Assembly (NCBI RefSeq): GCF_963678635.1
Contig: NC_087063.1
Location: forward strand, 42,484,759-42,548,758
Source of the DNA: Symsagittifera roscoffensis
Lineage: Eukaryota > Xenacoelomorpha > Acoela > Convolutidae
Direction: 5' to 3'
Length of the DNA: 64,000 bases
Shown: positions 1-12,954 of the stretch, piece by piece
Position numbering within the stretch: position 1 is the stretch's first letter
How the letters are laid out: each line of letters opens with the position of its first letter
Translations under genes and position numbers: made by a program
Notes under the pieces: generated by a model
The model's input: only the letters and a program-made list of their open reading frames with translations
The model's database searches: none
What the model was told of the DNA's origin: nothing

Positions 1-26
1 TATCGACATAATAACTTCCACTATCA

Positions 27-2189
27 CTATTCCGTTTCGGGCTGTGATGAATCTGGTAAACCCATGGAGAGCAGCTCTCCACAGTCCCAGATCAACACCA
101 GATTACTGCGCCCGGGATACCACCATGTTTTTATCAAGCAATGGCAGGGGAAAACATCATGTGTCAGCATGATGCTCTTCCAATTACGCTTTACCGACGC
201 TTCCAGTAGTGGTTCCACTTCCATCATCATTCTGTGAAATTCATCATTCTCATCTACTGCATTGTAATCTGTCACTGTTGACCATTTCTGCTTCTGTCTT
301 TCAAAGTCACTGAAGTTCCCACTGGCGTATCCAATGAACTTCTTTCCCAGTATCGATTCTAATTCTTCTTTGGTTCAGTCTGGAACTGCTGAGAGCATTT
401 GCACAATAACTCGTAAAATTTTTCTGACATTTTTGCAAGTCTTACGCATTGCGGTACTGAAAAGTCTTGGTCCACGATCATCCTCGTACTTTTCACTTCT
501 ACCGCTACGAAATGCACTGGGTATCTGCTTTTGCACATTGGCGCTAATGACGATCCCACTAAATATCGCGCTCCCGTCGGTCTACGATAAGTTCCACTGT
601 GCCGGAACCGGATGTTCATTTCCGCCTCGATTGCTTCTCTCCACTTTCCAATTTACTTTTGCTCGAAAACTCCGGGAAACACATCTACACTGATGGTCGT
701 GACCATCTCATGCTTTTGTTCTAGAATCAATAGTGACTCTTAAGAACCAAACATGCTGAAGAATCCTAGTGCAGTCACTAGATTCACCTCGGTTCCTCCA
801 TGGCAATCTGCAATCAATTCCGTTTCCGTTTTTGCTTTCATCACAATGTTCCCAAACAATATCGTTAATTGTTTGTGTTGTTTCTCCAGAGTCTTTATAC
901 AATCTAGACCTCCACAGATATGACCCTCCAATCCGCAAATTTCCGCCGCACAGCTACCAGGTTTAACCCAGTCCTCTGGTCCCCAGCCAGGCAACTCTAC
1001 TTTGTCTTCTCCAATGCTTTTAGAGGCTGTCATCATCAAATTGTAAATGATGTTCAAGTCACGCAAGTTACAGTCTGAATTCAATTACCTCTGCACGTCC
1101 TGTGTTGCACGCAATATCAAATCAGCGTTAAGACTCGGACACCATGATGGTTTCATCACTCGGCCACGTCTAAATACTTTGAAACGACTAGCCTGCCAGC
1201 TGATTTGTCTTCTTCTTCTCCGTGCTTTATCTTGATTTCTTCACGGCCGAAGGGTGCTAGTGCAGTCCTAGTCAACAGTTTCCAGCTTATTGCCAGTTCC
1301 GGTTTCACGCTCATTAAGATTAGCAAGGCTTCTTGCAAGTCCGCATGCCTCTTATGATCGTTAGCGCCAAGTCCAATTTTGCCCACTCTTCCTCAAATTT
1401 TCTAGGTTTTGGAGCGGCTGCATTAGTCATTCGTTTCCTCGTTGATTCATCCGTTATGCAAACTGCGTGTATTGCATTACGGCAGCATTTCTGCCCACGA
1501 AGCACGGGTCAATCGTTTCAGGGAACTTCGCCATCCTCCTTTCATTCGTTTCAAAGGCTCTTAACCTGGGAGTTTGTACTAGGGAGTCTGCTCCGAGCAA
1601 CATTCTTCTGATCAAGGTGAACTCAGGTATTTCTTCTGGCAGCTTCTTGTAATCGCCCCAGCCTTTCGTCTCTTCGTTCACTTCGTGTGCGAGGCCATTA
1701 AAAGAGGAATTCTTGTCATCTCGCAATTCAGGAGTTTCGGGAACACCTCAATGTGCTCTCTCTCTACTTCACCTATTCGGTCACGGAAATGATCATCAAA
1801 TCTTACTGCTGTCATCTCTGGCTCTGATATCTTCGCGAACAGAAAATTCTCACTCATCAACTCACGTAACACCTTTTGTTCACAGCAATCGAATGCGCTC
1901 CCTCAAATGAGGTTCAGGTGCAGCACCGACCTTCTATACGCTTCTTCCACCTTCACGTCAGGGACCGCGAACGTTACCGCAGGACCGTGTATCATTGTCA
2001 CAAATTCCGTGGTTCCTCTGATTAGCGATAAGGGATCAGTCCTCATAGCTAGGCTCAAGTCAGTCAATAGGGGCATGCCTCCTGCATGACGTCGCATATC
2101 TTCTTCCTTTTCATTCGTTTTGTCTTCTCCTGTTCCGAAGCGATTCTGCTGCAGGAGATACTGAATCAGAGTGTGCCTTACGTCTCTCA
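27..2189 (-). pseudogene. Element A: distal third-gene blocks (unknown function), fossil
   Basis: Broken minus-strand coding remnants that match, in order, the distal coding blocks of element C. Shared landmarks include a PCHC motif followed by a WYP-NL-L-WD stretch (near 60-200), a Cys/His cluster of the form C-x(5)-G-x-E-G-H-x-C-x(4)-C (near 880-960), and an ADCHG motif followed by VNL-TALGF (near 750-800). No known protein family is recognised. The motifs survive in spite of the age of the copy, which suggests they mattered when the element was active. Confidence 0.7.
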
Positions 2190-5100
2190 CTTTAGTCCAG
2201 GAGTCTGTGAATCTTTTCATATTGAACTTTTTCAAATTTTCTTTCATTTTCTCGGGGTAACGGTTCAAGTTCATCAGCCCTCACAAGTTCCCATATGTGA
2301 TCGCAATTAGCGTCAAGAGTCCGTCCAGCCGTAGGTTCTGTACTCCCTCGGTGAGCAGTACCACTGGTCCTTTCACAAACATTCTCTGCACCGAACGACA
2401 CAAATAATGCTGGGATCACTACTATCGATAACTCGGTAACCGCTTTAGAGAACTCTCTTATCAGGTATCGAGAGAGTGAGGGGCAGACTTTCGCCAGGAA
2501 GGACGCGGTCCATCCTGCTCCCAATTCTTCTAACATGCTGTCGGTCCTGTCGAAGCTTTCTTCTCACCATAGATTTTGCATCCAGAAAGCTTTAAGAATT
2601 TAAGAAAGGCACATCCTATTCACAAATTCGACCGACTTTTCTTCTGCATTCTTCGTAATCATCGCTGCGCCTCGCTCGAAAGCGTCCATTCCCAAGGCGG
2701 TTATTCTAGGAGTCAAGTGCAGCCACTTGTTGGCCGCTGGCTTCGTACGCAAAACCATTGCTTCCAAGTGAGCTTTCGTCTCTTTGGAGTTCTGTTTCTT
2801 CAACCTGCTTCTTCAATCTCCATTCCTCTGAACCACAAGCCGTTGGACTTGCCACTATCACTCGATGATTATCGTGGATTCCTGCCTTTAATTTGAGCAG
2901 CCTGCTGAAGTTGGACAATTCCAACCCCAACACTTCATCCAAAACCAGGATGGGTAACAAATGGTCTTTGAACCCTCTCGTGGCCTCCGTAGATATCCGA
3001 CCATACTGCCGATAATTGTGACCTAGGTGGTCTCAGGTTTCTCGCCTCTACTTCGCGATTCGGGGCAGATATGATCACATCATACTTCTCTTCTGAGAGC
3101 AGTGCCACCCTTGCGTACACGAATTTCAATCCATCCGGGAGATGTGCATATCCCGGAGACAACGCAAATACAGCTTTTGGTGTTATTTACATGAATGCTC
3201 TTTCTTTTAACACGTCAATTATTTCGCCCATTGATTCTAGAACACCTTTTATTGCTGACCACACTGCCTCTTCCGCCGTTGTAGGCTCCCTTAGTCTGCT
3301 CAGGAAGCCCATAATATGAAGTGATCGTTAATGCCGGCGAACACTATTGTTACCGAGTTCATTTCCGTTTGTCGTTGGACCCCGATTGCCATTGATACAG
3401 ACTGCATCAAATATAGGTCAGTTGCCGCCAGCATTATCACGTCAGGCCAAATCAAGGACTTAGAAGTAGGCAAAAAGTCCGAGCTCGCAACTACTAATAT
3501 CATGGCTTTCCTCATCTCCACCTTGTCGTACGCCGCGTAGATGGTCTCGTCCATTCGAAATTTCAGCTCGTGATGTCTCTCGACGTCACCTTCTTGGGCT
3601 ACTTGTTTCGTATAAGCCCTTTCTTTCACGTGAGATGGAGGCGCCCGCACTTGTTTAAACATCTTTACATGTTGTCCTATTGGTGCTCTCGTCGTCAGAA
3701 ATCTTCTTGGCCTTTCTTCTCGGTTTCCTTCGCCATGGTTCATTCTTACGTCCTGCAAAGGTCTGGCATTTACTGGACCCATTGTGTTATTTGAGGGCAG
3801 TCATTGATGGTCAGCGAATCGTAGGGCCGTTTTGGAGCTAAAGTTGGTTCCGGCTGCTATCAACCAGTCCACTCCCACAATCGAGTATAGTCCGTTCACG
3901 GAGAGCTTTGCCCCATTCAGCATCCTCATCGCATCGGCTGCAAATCTCATTGTTTGAAGGTTCAACTTCATCAGGTCTTGTATATAGACATGCCAGGGGG
4001 AAGGTATGGGTCTTGACTACATCAGAGAACTGCTGTCTGGTCGTCGTTCCTCTCTGCTCGTACTCGTCGTTTCCGGTCTCGAGGTGCCTGAGGTCGTGTC
4101 CACTGTTGAGTTGACAGGCCCTAATCTCCGTCACGGACAAAGGGTCCTCCTTACTGGCGCTTCGCCCAGTCAGTCTAATACGTCCGTCCTCCGCCCCGGC
4201 TCGCTGGACCTCTGCGGCACCTGGGGTAGTGCTGGGAAAAATCCCAGACATGCCTGTAGATTAGGAGGCACGAAGGTTGATAGCGCCGGTTCATTCGTGG
4301 TTTCTTCCCTTCTCAGCACTACTGTTCCAAAGCATTCGACCTCCAATACATTTAATTGCTCCTGGAAGACACGATTCACCCATGCTTGTCCCTCTATACA
4401 GTCAAAATGTATTCCATCAGTCGTGAATCTGGCCTGATCCATAGCTCTCAGCTCATATTCTAAATCCATCAGGATCATTCGTCCAGCATTGCGACTCGCC
4501 AGATTTTGCACGATGATAATCCATCTGATGACCATTTCATTGTGTCTTCTTCCTATCATCGATAGCGTTATCGTGCTCATCGGTACAGTGCAAACGGTCA
4601 GTACCGCGCACTGAAACTTCTGCCATATCGTGGTGAATAGACATACCATCAGTGATTCTCATTGTGCTTCTTCCTCATCCGAAATCCTGGACACATTGTT
4701 CGTGCCTATTCAAAATCATTATGTCTGGGATTCTTCCTGGGTTCATCAAATCCACCATCCGATATAATTGGGCTACTGTCGCGCCTCCAAAGGCCATCAC
4801 CGTAGTAATCCATGAGTTTCTTAATTTCTGGAGAACTCTCACCAGACTATCACCCAATATCCAATGTGACGTCCCGAGCGGCGGTTGCTGCATGTTTCTT
4901 GCTGGACTCCACGTCGATCGCTTGAATCATGCTCATATGTCCGTATCCGGAACTCCTGTTAAGTTTCTCTTAATCTGACCGTTCTTCTCCACGTCAAATA
5001 CATGGGACACTTTCTTCGTAGGCATTTCTCTTATCTTCCTGTCAAGCACTCTTGAGATCTCTGTTAATTTCGATTTCGTCTGTTAATTTCTTTATTACTG

Positions 5101-6051
5101 CCGAAGAGAGCTGCACTCTGCCTGTATCGTCAACCGTTCCATAGGGTGCAGTCACCCTGGAACTTGGCACACTCCTGTTGGCCACCAGTCGTCCAGCTGT
5201 TTCCACCAGCTTCTACAGAGTCCGCTACACGACTGGTTCACCTAGGGTGTAACTCGGGTCCGGGATTGTTACTCTGCCGACTTCTCTCTGAATTTGCACC
5301 TCTGTTGTTTGGCTTAACTCGCGAGGCGTCAAAAGCTCCATCGGGAACTGCTCATGAGGTACATCCCTTGCGGGTATCGTTCACTCCGCTGCCGTCGTTA
5401 ATGCCAGCCGCTCCGATCGCTCCGTATCTTCTCCTTTCAAGCGTTCTATCCCCTCGCCCTGCTTCTTATAGCAATCCTCGAACAGTCTCTTCTACATGTC
5501 TCTGTCGTCTTTAACGCTGAGCAAGGTTTTGGTCACTCGCTTCAGTTCATTTTTTCGCTTCATTTAGACCTTGCATCTTCTCTCTCGCCAGGACGTCCAC
5601 TTCTTCTCTCGCTCGTTTCGATGGCACAGCTGCTCTCAGTTGTTTACTAGACGATGCTGCGTCGCTATTCAATTCCTGATGCATCCTTCTCAGTCCAGAC
5701 CTAGGCTTGGTCAGGAGAGGCACCTCACCTGGCTGGTAGGTCCTGGAATTTCCCAATCCATGCTCGTTCGCCAAGTCACCTCCTGAGAGAGCCCCCTTTC
5801 TCCACCTCATAACCCTCATGTTTGTGAGGTACTCCCTTTTGTTCATATGCGGCCATCAATAAGACTTCCGTGGGACGGTTCCGACGGTTGTCGTACCCTA
5901 AGATGTTTATCAAGGCGTCCAGCAAAATGACTACCTCTGGGTCCTCCAGAGCAAAGTCTCGATCCATTAGCCGACGATAGATCGCAACTATCAACGCTCC
6001 CATATAAGCCTCGTCTAGGTCCATCAGCTCGTTCAAGCCGAAGTTATCCAT
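2190..6051 (-). pseudogene. Element A: third gene, SGNH-hydrolase block, fossil
   Basis: Broken counterpart of the large third gene of element C. The N-terminal part (near 5,776-6,051) resembles the MGDTNELMEF-type start of C. The SGNH signature is still legible at 4,380-4,870: a GDSL block I, a GGAT block II and a DGIH block V, in the order typical of SGNH/GDSL hydrolases. Further along (near 3,300-3,370) is a second G-x-N-D motif in a hydrophobic context. The homologous block in C is one continuous reading frame. Confidence 0.8.
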
Positions 6052-6449
6052 TTCGTTGGATACGGTTTGATTATCAGTTTGTGCAATTGAAATCTGACGA
6101 ATAATTAAATGATCAATCAGGATCTAGAAAAGAGGTCACCACGAGTATCACATTTATTCAACCTTACTCCAGATTTGTGTTAAAACTTGTTTAAAACAGT
6201 CAGATAAAAGAATTTGATCTTGAAATATATTAAAATCACTTTTTTGCTAAAATTTTGGAATTCGACCTAACAATTCGGACAGTGCAAATTTTGCATCTAT
6301 ACTCAAGATTATCGTTCGGTCATTCATGGTCATTAACCCTTCCATACCCAAGGTCCTAATAACATAACACATAACATATCACACACAACTTAACACGTCC
6401 TACACTCAACCTACACTCACTCTATGCTCAAATAGTATTTCTTATGTAA
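6052..6449 (-). promoter_or_regulatory. Element A: AT-rich gap between pol and third gene, with splice-acceptor-like site
   Basis: Non-coding AT-rich stretch of about 400 bp, also present in B and C. On the minus strand a pyrimidine run ends in TAG and is followed by ATCCTGATTGATCA, with the AG at 6,124-6,125. The same arrangement occurs at 30,434-30,435 and 42,335-42,336. It fits a 3' splice site for a subgenomic mRNA of the third gene, as Ty3/Gypsy elements with a third gene are known to use. This is inference; no donor was pinned down. Confidence 0.5.
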
Positions 6450-7744
6450 ATACACTTGTATGTTAGTATCAGAAAAGATTACGTGTATCAGTGCATAGAG
6501 CTTCCGTGGATGCAGTTGCCCTCAGTTCGGATCGTATGCTGGAAACGAGAGTTCATTTACCTCCCTTTCCACAAGGAAGTCTCTGAGTGTTGTCAGGGAC
6601 AAGACCAAGTTCTCCGGGTCCACATGCCGCTTCTCCGTCGCCCTCGTCACCAAGAAGCATAAATACTTTCCCGGTATCTGTGACGCCGCCGGAGACAACG
6701 CTACTACGCCTCCTTTTCCTGGTATTTGCTTCCACAGAAAATCTATATTTTTATATTCTCTCTTAAAATCTGCTGCTAACGCTGTCCTAAAAATCATGTC
6801 CCCTGTGATCGCTATCGCACATGTCCTAATTGTAAGTATAAAATCTCTATCTGTTAGTATTATGCTTATTGAGTAATCATTTGACAAATTAAAAAATGAC
6901 TCTACTACTCTCCCTATTTTCGGTTTCTTAGGGTTCTAATTCTGCTTCTAGGTCACCTGTTTCTCTTGCTGTTTTTAATTTTTCTTTTAATAGTTTTTCA
7001 GTGTGGGTAAGTCCTACCCCCACTCCCCGGACAAAAATATCCATCGATGTCCCCTTCGGTCGTATACCGGTTAATAAATCGAGGTTGGATGCAGGAATGA
7101 TTAATTGCCCTTTGTGGGCAGCCCAGGAAGGATTTTCCCTGTCGTTTTTTATGTATTTCATGCTCTCACGGACTACGGTTCAGCCACTCCAAGACGCGCA
7201 GGCTCGTCAATTCTTGTTCGCACCATTGCTGTTGCTCGTCATCGAATTCTTCATCGGGTCTAGACCGGTCATCGATCCACTCCTCGTCTTGGTCATCGAC
7301 TATGTCTATGTCCTCTGACGCGGGTATTTCCTCCAGACCCACTACTTCTTCCACTATCTTCTTCAGATCTATCCTGTCCATTTCGAAGTCATCTCCGTAA
7401 GGGTTGTACTTCTTCGTGAGTCTTGTCTTGTCACTCTTTCCTGTCTGTATCGCAAACGGTAGATCTGGTTACAAGTTTTTGGGAACTTTTTTCTGTTCGG
7501 GGTCCTGCCAATCTTTTTTTGCGTAGGGTAAGGTTTCTTCATCTGCTTTAATTATCTCATTGGGATCCAGGTCCAGTGGGGAATTTACTTCTTCTTCTAG
7601 GGCTTCATTCTCATCATTCTTTTCCATGTTGCCTTTTTCATTGACCTCGCAGGCAGGGTCCATCATCAGATAATCGCCCTCAGACATGTCTTCAGGTATG
7701 CACCAGTCCTCTGTGTAATGGGTTGTTTGGCTTAATGTTTGCAA
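6450..7744 (-). pseudogene. Element A: Pol C-terminal acidic tail and macro domain, fossil
   Basis: Counterpart of the 423-residue block of element C. The acidic tail (near 7,170-7,740) follows the integrase end, which reads EDWCIPEDM-SEGDY. The conserved DIF..GVGVGLTHTE stretch lies near 7,000-7,050, and the macro-domain half is at 6,522-6,887. That half keeps the TALAADFKREY helix and the IPGKYLCFLVT strand typical of TARG1-like macro domains. It is the oldest copy in the window, so the macro domain is an ancestral part of the family and not a recent capture by C. Confidence 0.75.
7022..7034 (-). promoter_or_regulatory. Element A: internal purine-tract-like motif
   Basis: The minus strand reads TTGTCCGGGGAGT and runs on into a G-rich tract. 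The same 13-mer, or a one-base variant, abuts the 3' LTRs of B and C, where a polypurine tract is expected, and it also lies at the same internal place in B (31,426) and C (43,295). Confidence 0.45.
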
Positions 7745-9683
7745 AGTGAGCGGCTCCGCCGGTACTCAGTCGGTAAAAGCATCCCTCCTGGTGCACCTTC
7801 GTTATCATGAACGGTCCCCTCCACTTCTCTAGGAGCTTCTTGGTTCCCTTCGGTGGTAAAACGTTTTGAAATACCCATACGTAGTCTCCTACTGAGTAAG
7901 CTTTTGCACCAGCTACCTTCTTTTCAAACCTTTTCCTCTACCTTGCCTGTGCTAGCCTTTACATAAACCACATCCTTTACATAAACACATCCTTTACATA
8001 AACCTATGGTGATGATTTCTTTCCTTCATACTCTGGGTAAAACAAAACCAAAGGCAAAGACTTTTCGTGTCCAGTCAACATCATGTGTGGACTAATACCC
8101 GTGGTGGAGTGTTGCGTGCTGTTATAAGCTCCCATCACTTGTGGCAGGTGCCTGTCCCAATCATTCATGTATCTGGAACAATACACCCTCAACATCGACA
8201 CCAGAGTCCGATTTTGGCTCTCCACTAAGTCGTTCGTCTGGGGATGATACGTCGTAGAATGAGCTTGAGCCACTTGAGAACGTCTCATGAGCTCTTTAGT
8301 AAGTATTCCTACGAAGCCTGCTGCATTGTCCGATTGAAACGTCATTGGACATTTGTGCCTCGCTATCCACGTATTGATTAGATGGTCGCATATCTTTTCT
8401 GCTGAGGCAGTTATGCACGGCACTGCATACTTCGATAAATGATGGATCATCACCAGGATTTGATTGTAGTCACTGTCTGTCATACATATCTTCTGATGGT
8501 AAATCTGTACCACCTCGTTGAGTTCAGATGACTCAATCGACTGCAATGGAAATTGCAATTTCCTTGGATCCTTCACTTGTTGACATGACAGACATGCTGT
8601 TACCCACTTTTCACGTGCCTTCTTCATACCGGGCCATTCAAAGGGTTCCACGAGCCTCTGGTATACTTTGTCAATCCCCTGGTGGCCCAATTGATCATGC
8701 GACCTAAATAAAAGTTCTGTCTGATAGAGTTGCGGCAACACTATTGCATTACATTTGTACAGGACTTTGTCCTCTTCTCTCCTCCTACAGGCCACGATCC
8801 CGTCGTTGTTCAGATATAACCTTCCCTCCTTCTGCATAAAATACTGTCTCAGAATACGATAACTGTATCTTCCAGATCACCTTTATCTGTTGCCCCATTC
8901 TCGATCCGCCTCTTCAAGTTGCTCGCCATGCGGTCATTTCTTTGCGCTCTTAGTAGGTCCGAGAGTCTGTATCTCGCCTTCAAGTATGTCTTCATGAGCC
9001 TCAGTTGACTACTCAGCTCATCGGGCTGATATGCGTCATCTTCCATCTTCACGCACCAAACTTTCGCCAATGGCACTGTCTCTTGTCTGAACAGTTGAAG
9101 GTCAGTCCTGGCTGCTTCCTTCTGCGGTAACAAGCTCATCGAACGTTTCGATACCGCTACTGTTTTCAGATCATCTGCTACGTTGTCAAAGACTCTTTCA
9201 CTGGGTACCAGGTAGCGATCACTGTCAGGGTCTTGATCTACTTCCCTGTCCAAGTCTCTTGATCGAGTCTCCACTAGCATTGCGAGGATCGCCAATTCTG
9301 ACAATTCTGATCCTGTGTTGTTGTTCTGACAATTCTGAGTTGTTGTCAACGGGTGAGTCTACCACGGAGCACGTCTTCACAGCGGGTTCCAACTTGTACG
9401 TTCTACTCATCCATCTAAACTCCTCGGAGAGAATTTTATCCTCCAGGTCTTGTTCCACATCACGGCCATTTCCTTTAACACCCGAATCCCCTGACCAATT
9501 TTCTTGTTCCGGGTTTTGTTCATTAACTCGCCAACTTTCTTTAACGTTTTTCTCCCCGGGCAGGTTTTCTTGCTCCAGGTTTTGTTCAATTTCTCCCCAT
9601 TTCTGATCGGGATCTTCAAAGATGACAATCTTCCTCTGTGATCCGACCTCTTGTTCTTTTTGTTTGCTTGATGTCTTCATCAA
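7745..9683 (-). pseudogene. Element A: integrase region, fossil
   Basis: Remnant of the integrase module. A pre-integrase linker rich in Glu, Asp and Ser (9,225-9,683) leads into the zinc-binding N-terminal domain (LLFRSHDQ...GHQG...CLSCQQ) and the catalytic core (FQSDN...TTYHPQTN) at about 8,000-8,840. It closely follows the 757-residue integrase block of element C. The copy is broken at many points. Confidence 0.85.
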
Positions 9684-10034
9684 AACGCTTTGAGGAATCG
9701 AGGATACTAGTTACTGAGCTACTGTCCTACAACCCTTTTCGTTTTCTTTGAGTTGGCGTCTTAATGGCTTGATCCCTACTTTCTAACTAATGGTCAGCGA
9801 TGCCGTGGCTGCTGCCCATTCGGGGTCATCTCTAGTCACTTCTCTCTCCAACAATCGACCCAGCATCAGCATCAGTTGTAATGTGACCTTCACGGTTTTA
9901 TCCAGCAATGAGGGGCTGTTTATATTCATACGAGAGAGTTCCTGTTGGACCAGGTTCGAACGTAGCAACAGATTCAAAGGCACCAGAACCTCTTTAGATA
10001 AGATCTTTATTTCTGCTGCCTCATCCACCGGTAA

Positions 10035-11520
10035 TTAGGGGGGTCCCGGAATTGGATGTCCTGACATGTTCAACCATCTTGTCAAGGGAAGCGCTTCATA
10101 ATTTTCCTTGTCCAGAAACGAGAACCCTTCCCTGATCTCCGCCTGATTGGCTTGCTTTTCTTCTAGTCTCTCGTAAAACTCAGTCTTTTTGCTGTGGCTG
10201 TCAGCCTTTTTGTGTTTGTCACGCATCCTGTGCTCGATTATCATGTGGTAGCCATCCAATCTGACTATCCACAAACCAATATAGCTCTGGTCCATCGAGT
10301 ATGTCTTCATCCAGGATAACGCTCTGTTGTCCACGCGTAACTTGAAGGGAGCGCTCCCCAATTATGCGCGGTACTTTTCCACGATTGTGACTACTGCAAA
10401 CATTTCTGCCTTCGGTGCACCAAATTTTAGTTCAATGTCACTCAATACTTTACTGCCATATGCAATGGAACGGAGAACTGTTCTCCCATTCCATTCATGC
10501 TCCTGATGCAGTTTTCCTGAGATGGCTACTACTGAAGCATCAGTGTTGAGAACGTACATGCCCTTCTTTGTTCCCGTTTTATATACCACACAGTTCCCGC
10601 TTTATATTCTTGAAGGCTGTTTGAGCTTTTTTGTTCCACTCGAACTTCTTTCCTTTGTTGCGCATCAGTTGCTGCATGGGGTACAGCTTGTCTGTGTATC
10701 TTTTTATGAGCTCACGGTAGTAATTGGCAAATCCCAGGAAGCTCAAGAGCTGTGTGTCCGTTCTCGGGCCTTCCATGTCAACACGGCTTCCACTGCTTCC
10801 GGGTCCTGCCTCACGCCAAGCCAGCCCGAGAATGCGTCTACCCTTCTCCCCAGGTAACTGATTGGGTCCCTAAGGATTTCACATTTCGAAGCCTCGCATT
10901 TTAAGCCCGCTCTTTTCATGGAATTGAAGACTTCATAGAGTCTATCGATGTGTTCTGCCAAGGTGGGTGTTGCTATGATCACATCATCCACGTAGCATAT
11001 CACAAGATTCTCGTACTTCTTCGTAACTCTGGTCAAAACCTGAGCCATCAGTCTTGGAAAGGTCGCTGTGGCGTTGCACAAGCCAAAGGATATCTTTCTC
11101 CACTGGTACAACCCCAATTCACATGCGAATCCAGTTTTTTCTCTGTCCTTCTTTCGTAGAGGGACCTGCCAGAAGGCAGGAACCAGATCCCGTGTAGTGA
11201 AGAACTTGGCGTCGCCAAGTTTTGAGAGGCTCTCATCTATCCGCGGTACCGGCTAGCCATCTTTTTTTTGTCACTGCCTTAAGGTAACGAAAGTCGCAAC
11301 AAAACCTAAACTGTCCCCTTTTTTTGGCCATGACCACCCCACAAGCCCAAGGCGACTTCGAGGGTTCTATCATGTCGTTTTCGAGCAGCATTTCTATTTT
11401 CGCTCGGCATGCTTCCGATTTGTGCGCCTTGCACCTTCCCTGTGGGGAATGGCGCCTTCTTCTAACTCAATTTCGTGTTCGACAAAATTGCAACAACCGA
11501 TATCCGCCTTAAATTTTGAA
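10035..11520 (-). pseudogene. Element A: reverse transcriptase and RNase H, fossil
   Basis: Ty3/Gypsy RT with the active-site YVDD box and FGLCNATATF motif (10,743-11,117). It is followed by the RNase H domain with LNTDASVVAIS, GAPKAEMFAV and RVDNRALSW (10,035-10,589). Both motifs sit in the same order and spacing as in element C. The segment is broken. Confidence 0.88.
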
Positions 11521-11984
11521 AAAAAAAATCCAATTTAAAACCGCCTTTAAAGATACAAAATATCCCTCATCTATTTTAACTTTCAAGTGTTCGAAAGACC
11601 GGTTTGTCGGATTTTAACTCATACGACGAGGGGCGTTCCGGAAAATTGGAGCAGCTCGACAAGCCTTCATACTTTCGGATTTCATTGAAAACAGCTTACT
11701 AAAAAAACTTCAATTCAGTGTTCCTCTTTAAAATCATATCTTTAATGGCATGGCTAGGACAGTGTTTCACATTATGTCTCTTCAAGTTTGGTGTTTCCTC
11801 ATAGTGGGTCCTCATCGGCAAAGCGTTGCCAAGTTTCTTTCCACGCTGGACTATAACCGTGGTGTCCAGTGTATTCAACAATATATTCACACTAATTTAC
11901 AATAAAATTACTGAGCTTTGACTGTTTGGGTTGAATACCAAGCAATTTTATTTACTATCGCTTAATGATTTTAAATTCCTCATC

Positions 11985-12954
11985 CTAAAAACCGCTACTA
12001 CTGCTTGTCCCGGCTGTAGTTTTATTTTTCTGTCTAAAAAAAATTGACAACTTATTCTCATCAGTTATTATTCTGTTTACCGGTCGCTTAACATACTTCC
12101 TGTCCGGGTTCCTAATCCTTATTAGTTCATTGTTTAGGTCGATCATCACATCGAAGTTCCTGACAAATTTGCGGCCCAAGATGAACTGATCTGAGTCATC
12201 CAGATTCTCTACTACCAGGAAACTCATCAAAAGTTCCCGTCCTCCCATGTGAAGGACTGTTATTGGTGTTCTTCCGGCTACGTAGATTGCTCTGCTGTTG
12301 GCTGCTGCCAATCTTAGGTTCGTCGGAATTAAGTATTCCCTCGTGAAGCCCATTCTTTTCCAAGTCTTCACTGGCATAACACTAACCATCGCTCCTGTAT
12401 CTAGAAGTCATGTTACTACTATTTTCTTTCAATTGGTGTCTAGCAGACGTGCAGTCACATCTGCTTCGTATCCTATATGCACCGCATCTTGCTCCATCAT
12501 GACGTCATGGCCGATTCTACGGACTTTAAGTTCTTCTTGACCGAAATTGATCTGCCCTATTTGGTCACTGTCGGTTGTGACGTAGGTCCTAGCATAGATA
12601 CTGATCCCATCTACATTCAGCATCATTTGATATGGTCCCTAGACATCCACGAAGTGCCCGTGAAGTTTCTTTATTCGAGTGCCAACCGCACAACCGTGAA
12701 CTGAACAACGCTCGCACAGCTCTTGAATCAGTGCGTGACTCTACCTGTCTCAAATAATCCGCACATGTATCTAAATGCATTAAGGTGAATTCTGAAGGTT
12801 CACTTAGGCTCCTGATAACCTGATGTCCGCCACTGAGAGTTTTGACTGTCTTTTGCTTCCTTATGGCACCATGCCAAACGTCTGCCTGGAGATCACATTT
12901 AGTTTCATGCTCAAACTGCTTGGTGCTTTCGTTTTCCCACCCCCGATGCTTCAA
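11985..12954 (-). pseudogene. Element A: aspartic protease region, fossil
   Basis: Counterpart of the retropepsin-like segment of C. It keeps the MPVKTW..MGF stretch just after the active-site region, and the flap-to-C-terminal hydrophobic sequence ending in SDQFILGRKFVRNFD. The stretch to its right (12,589-12,954) matches the pre-protease linker of C. The copy is broken. Confidence 0.75.
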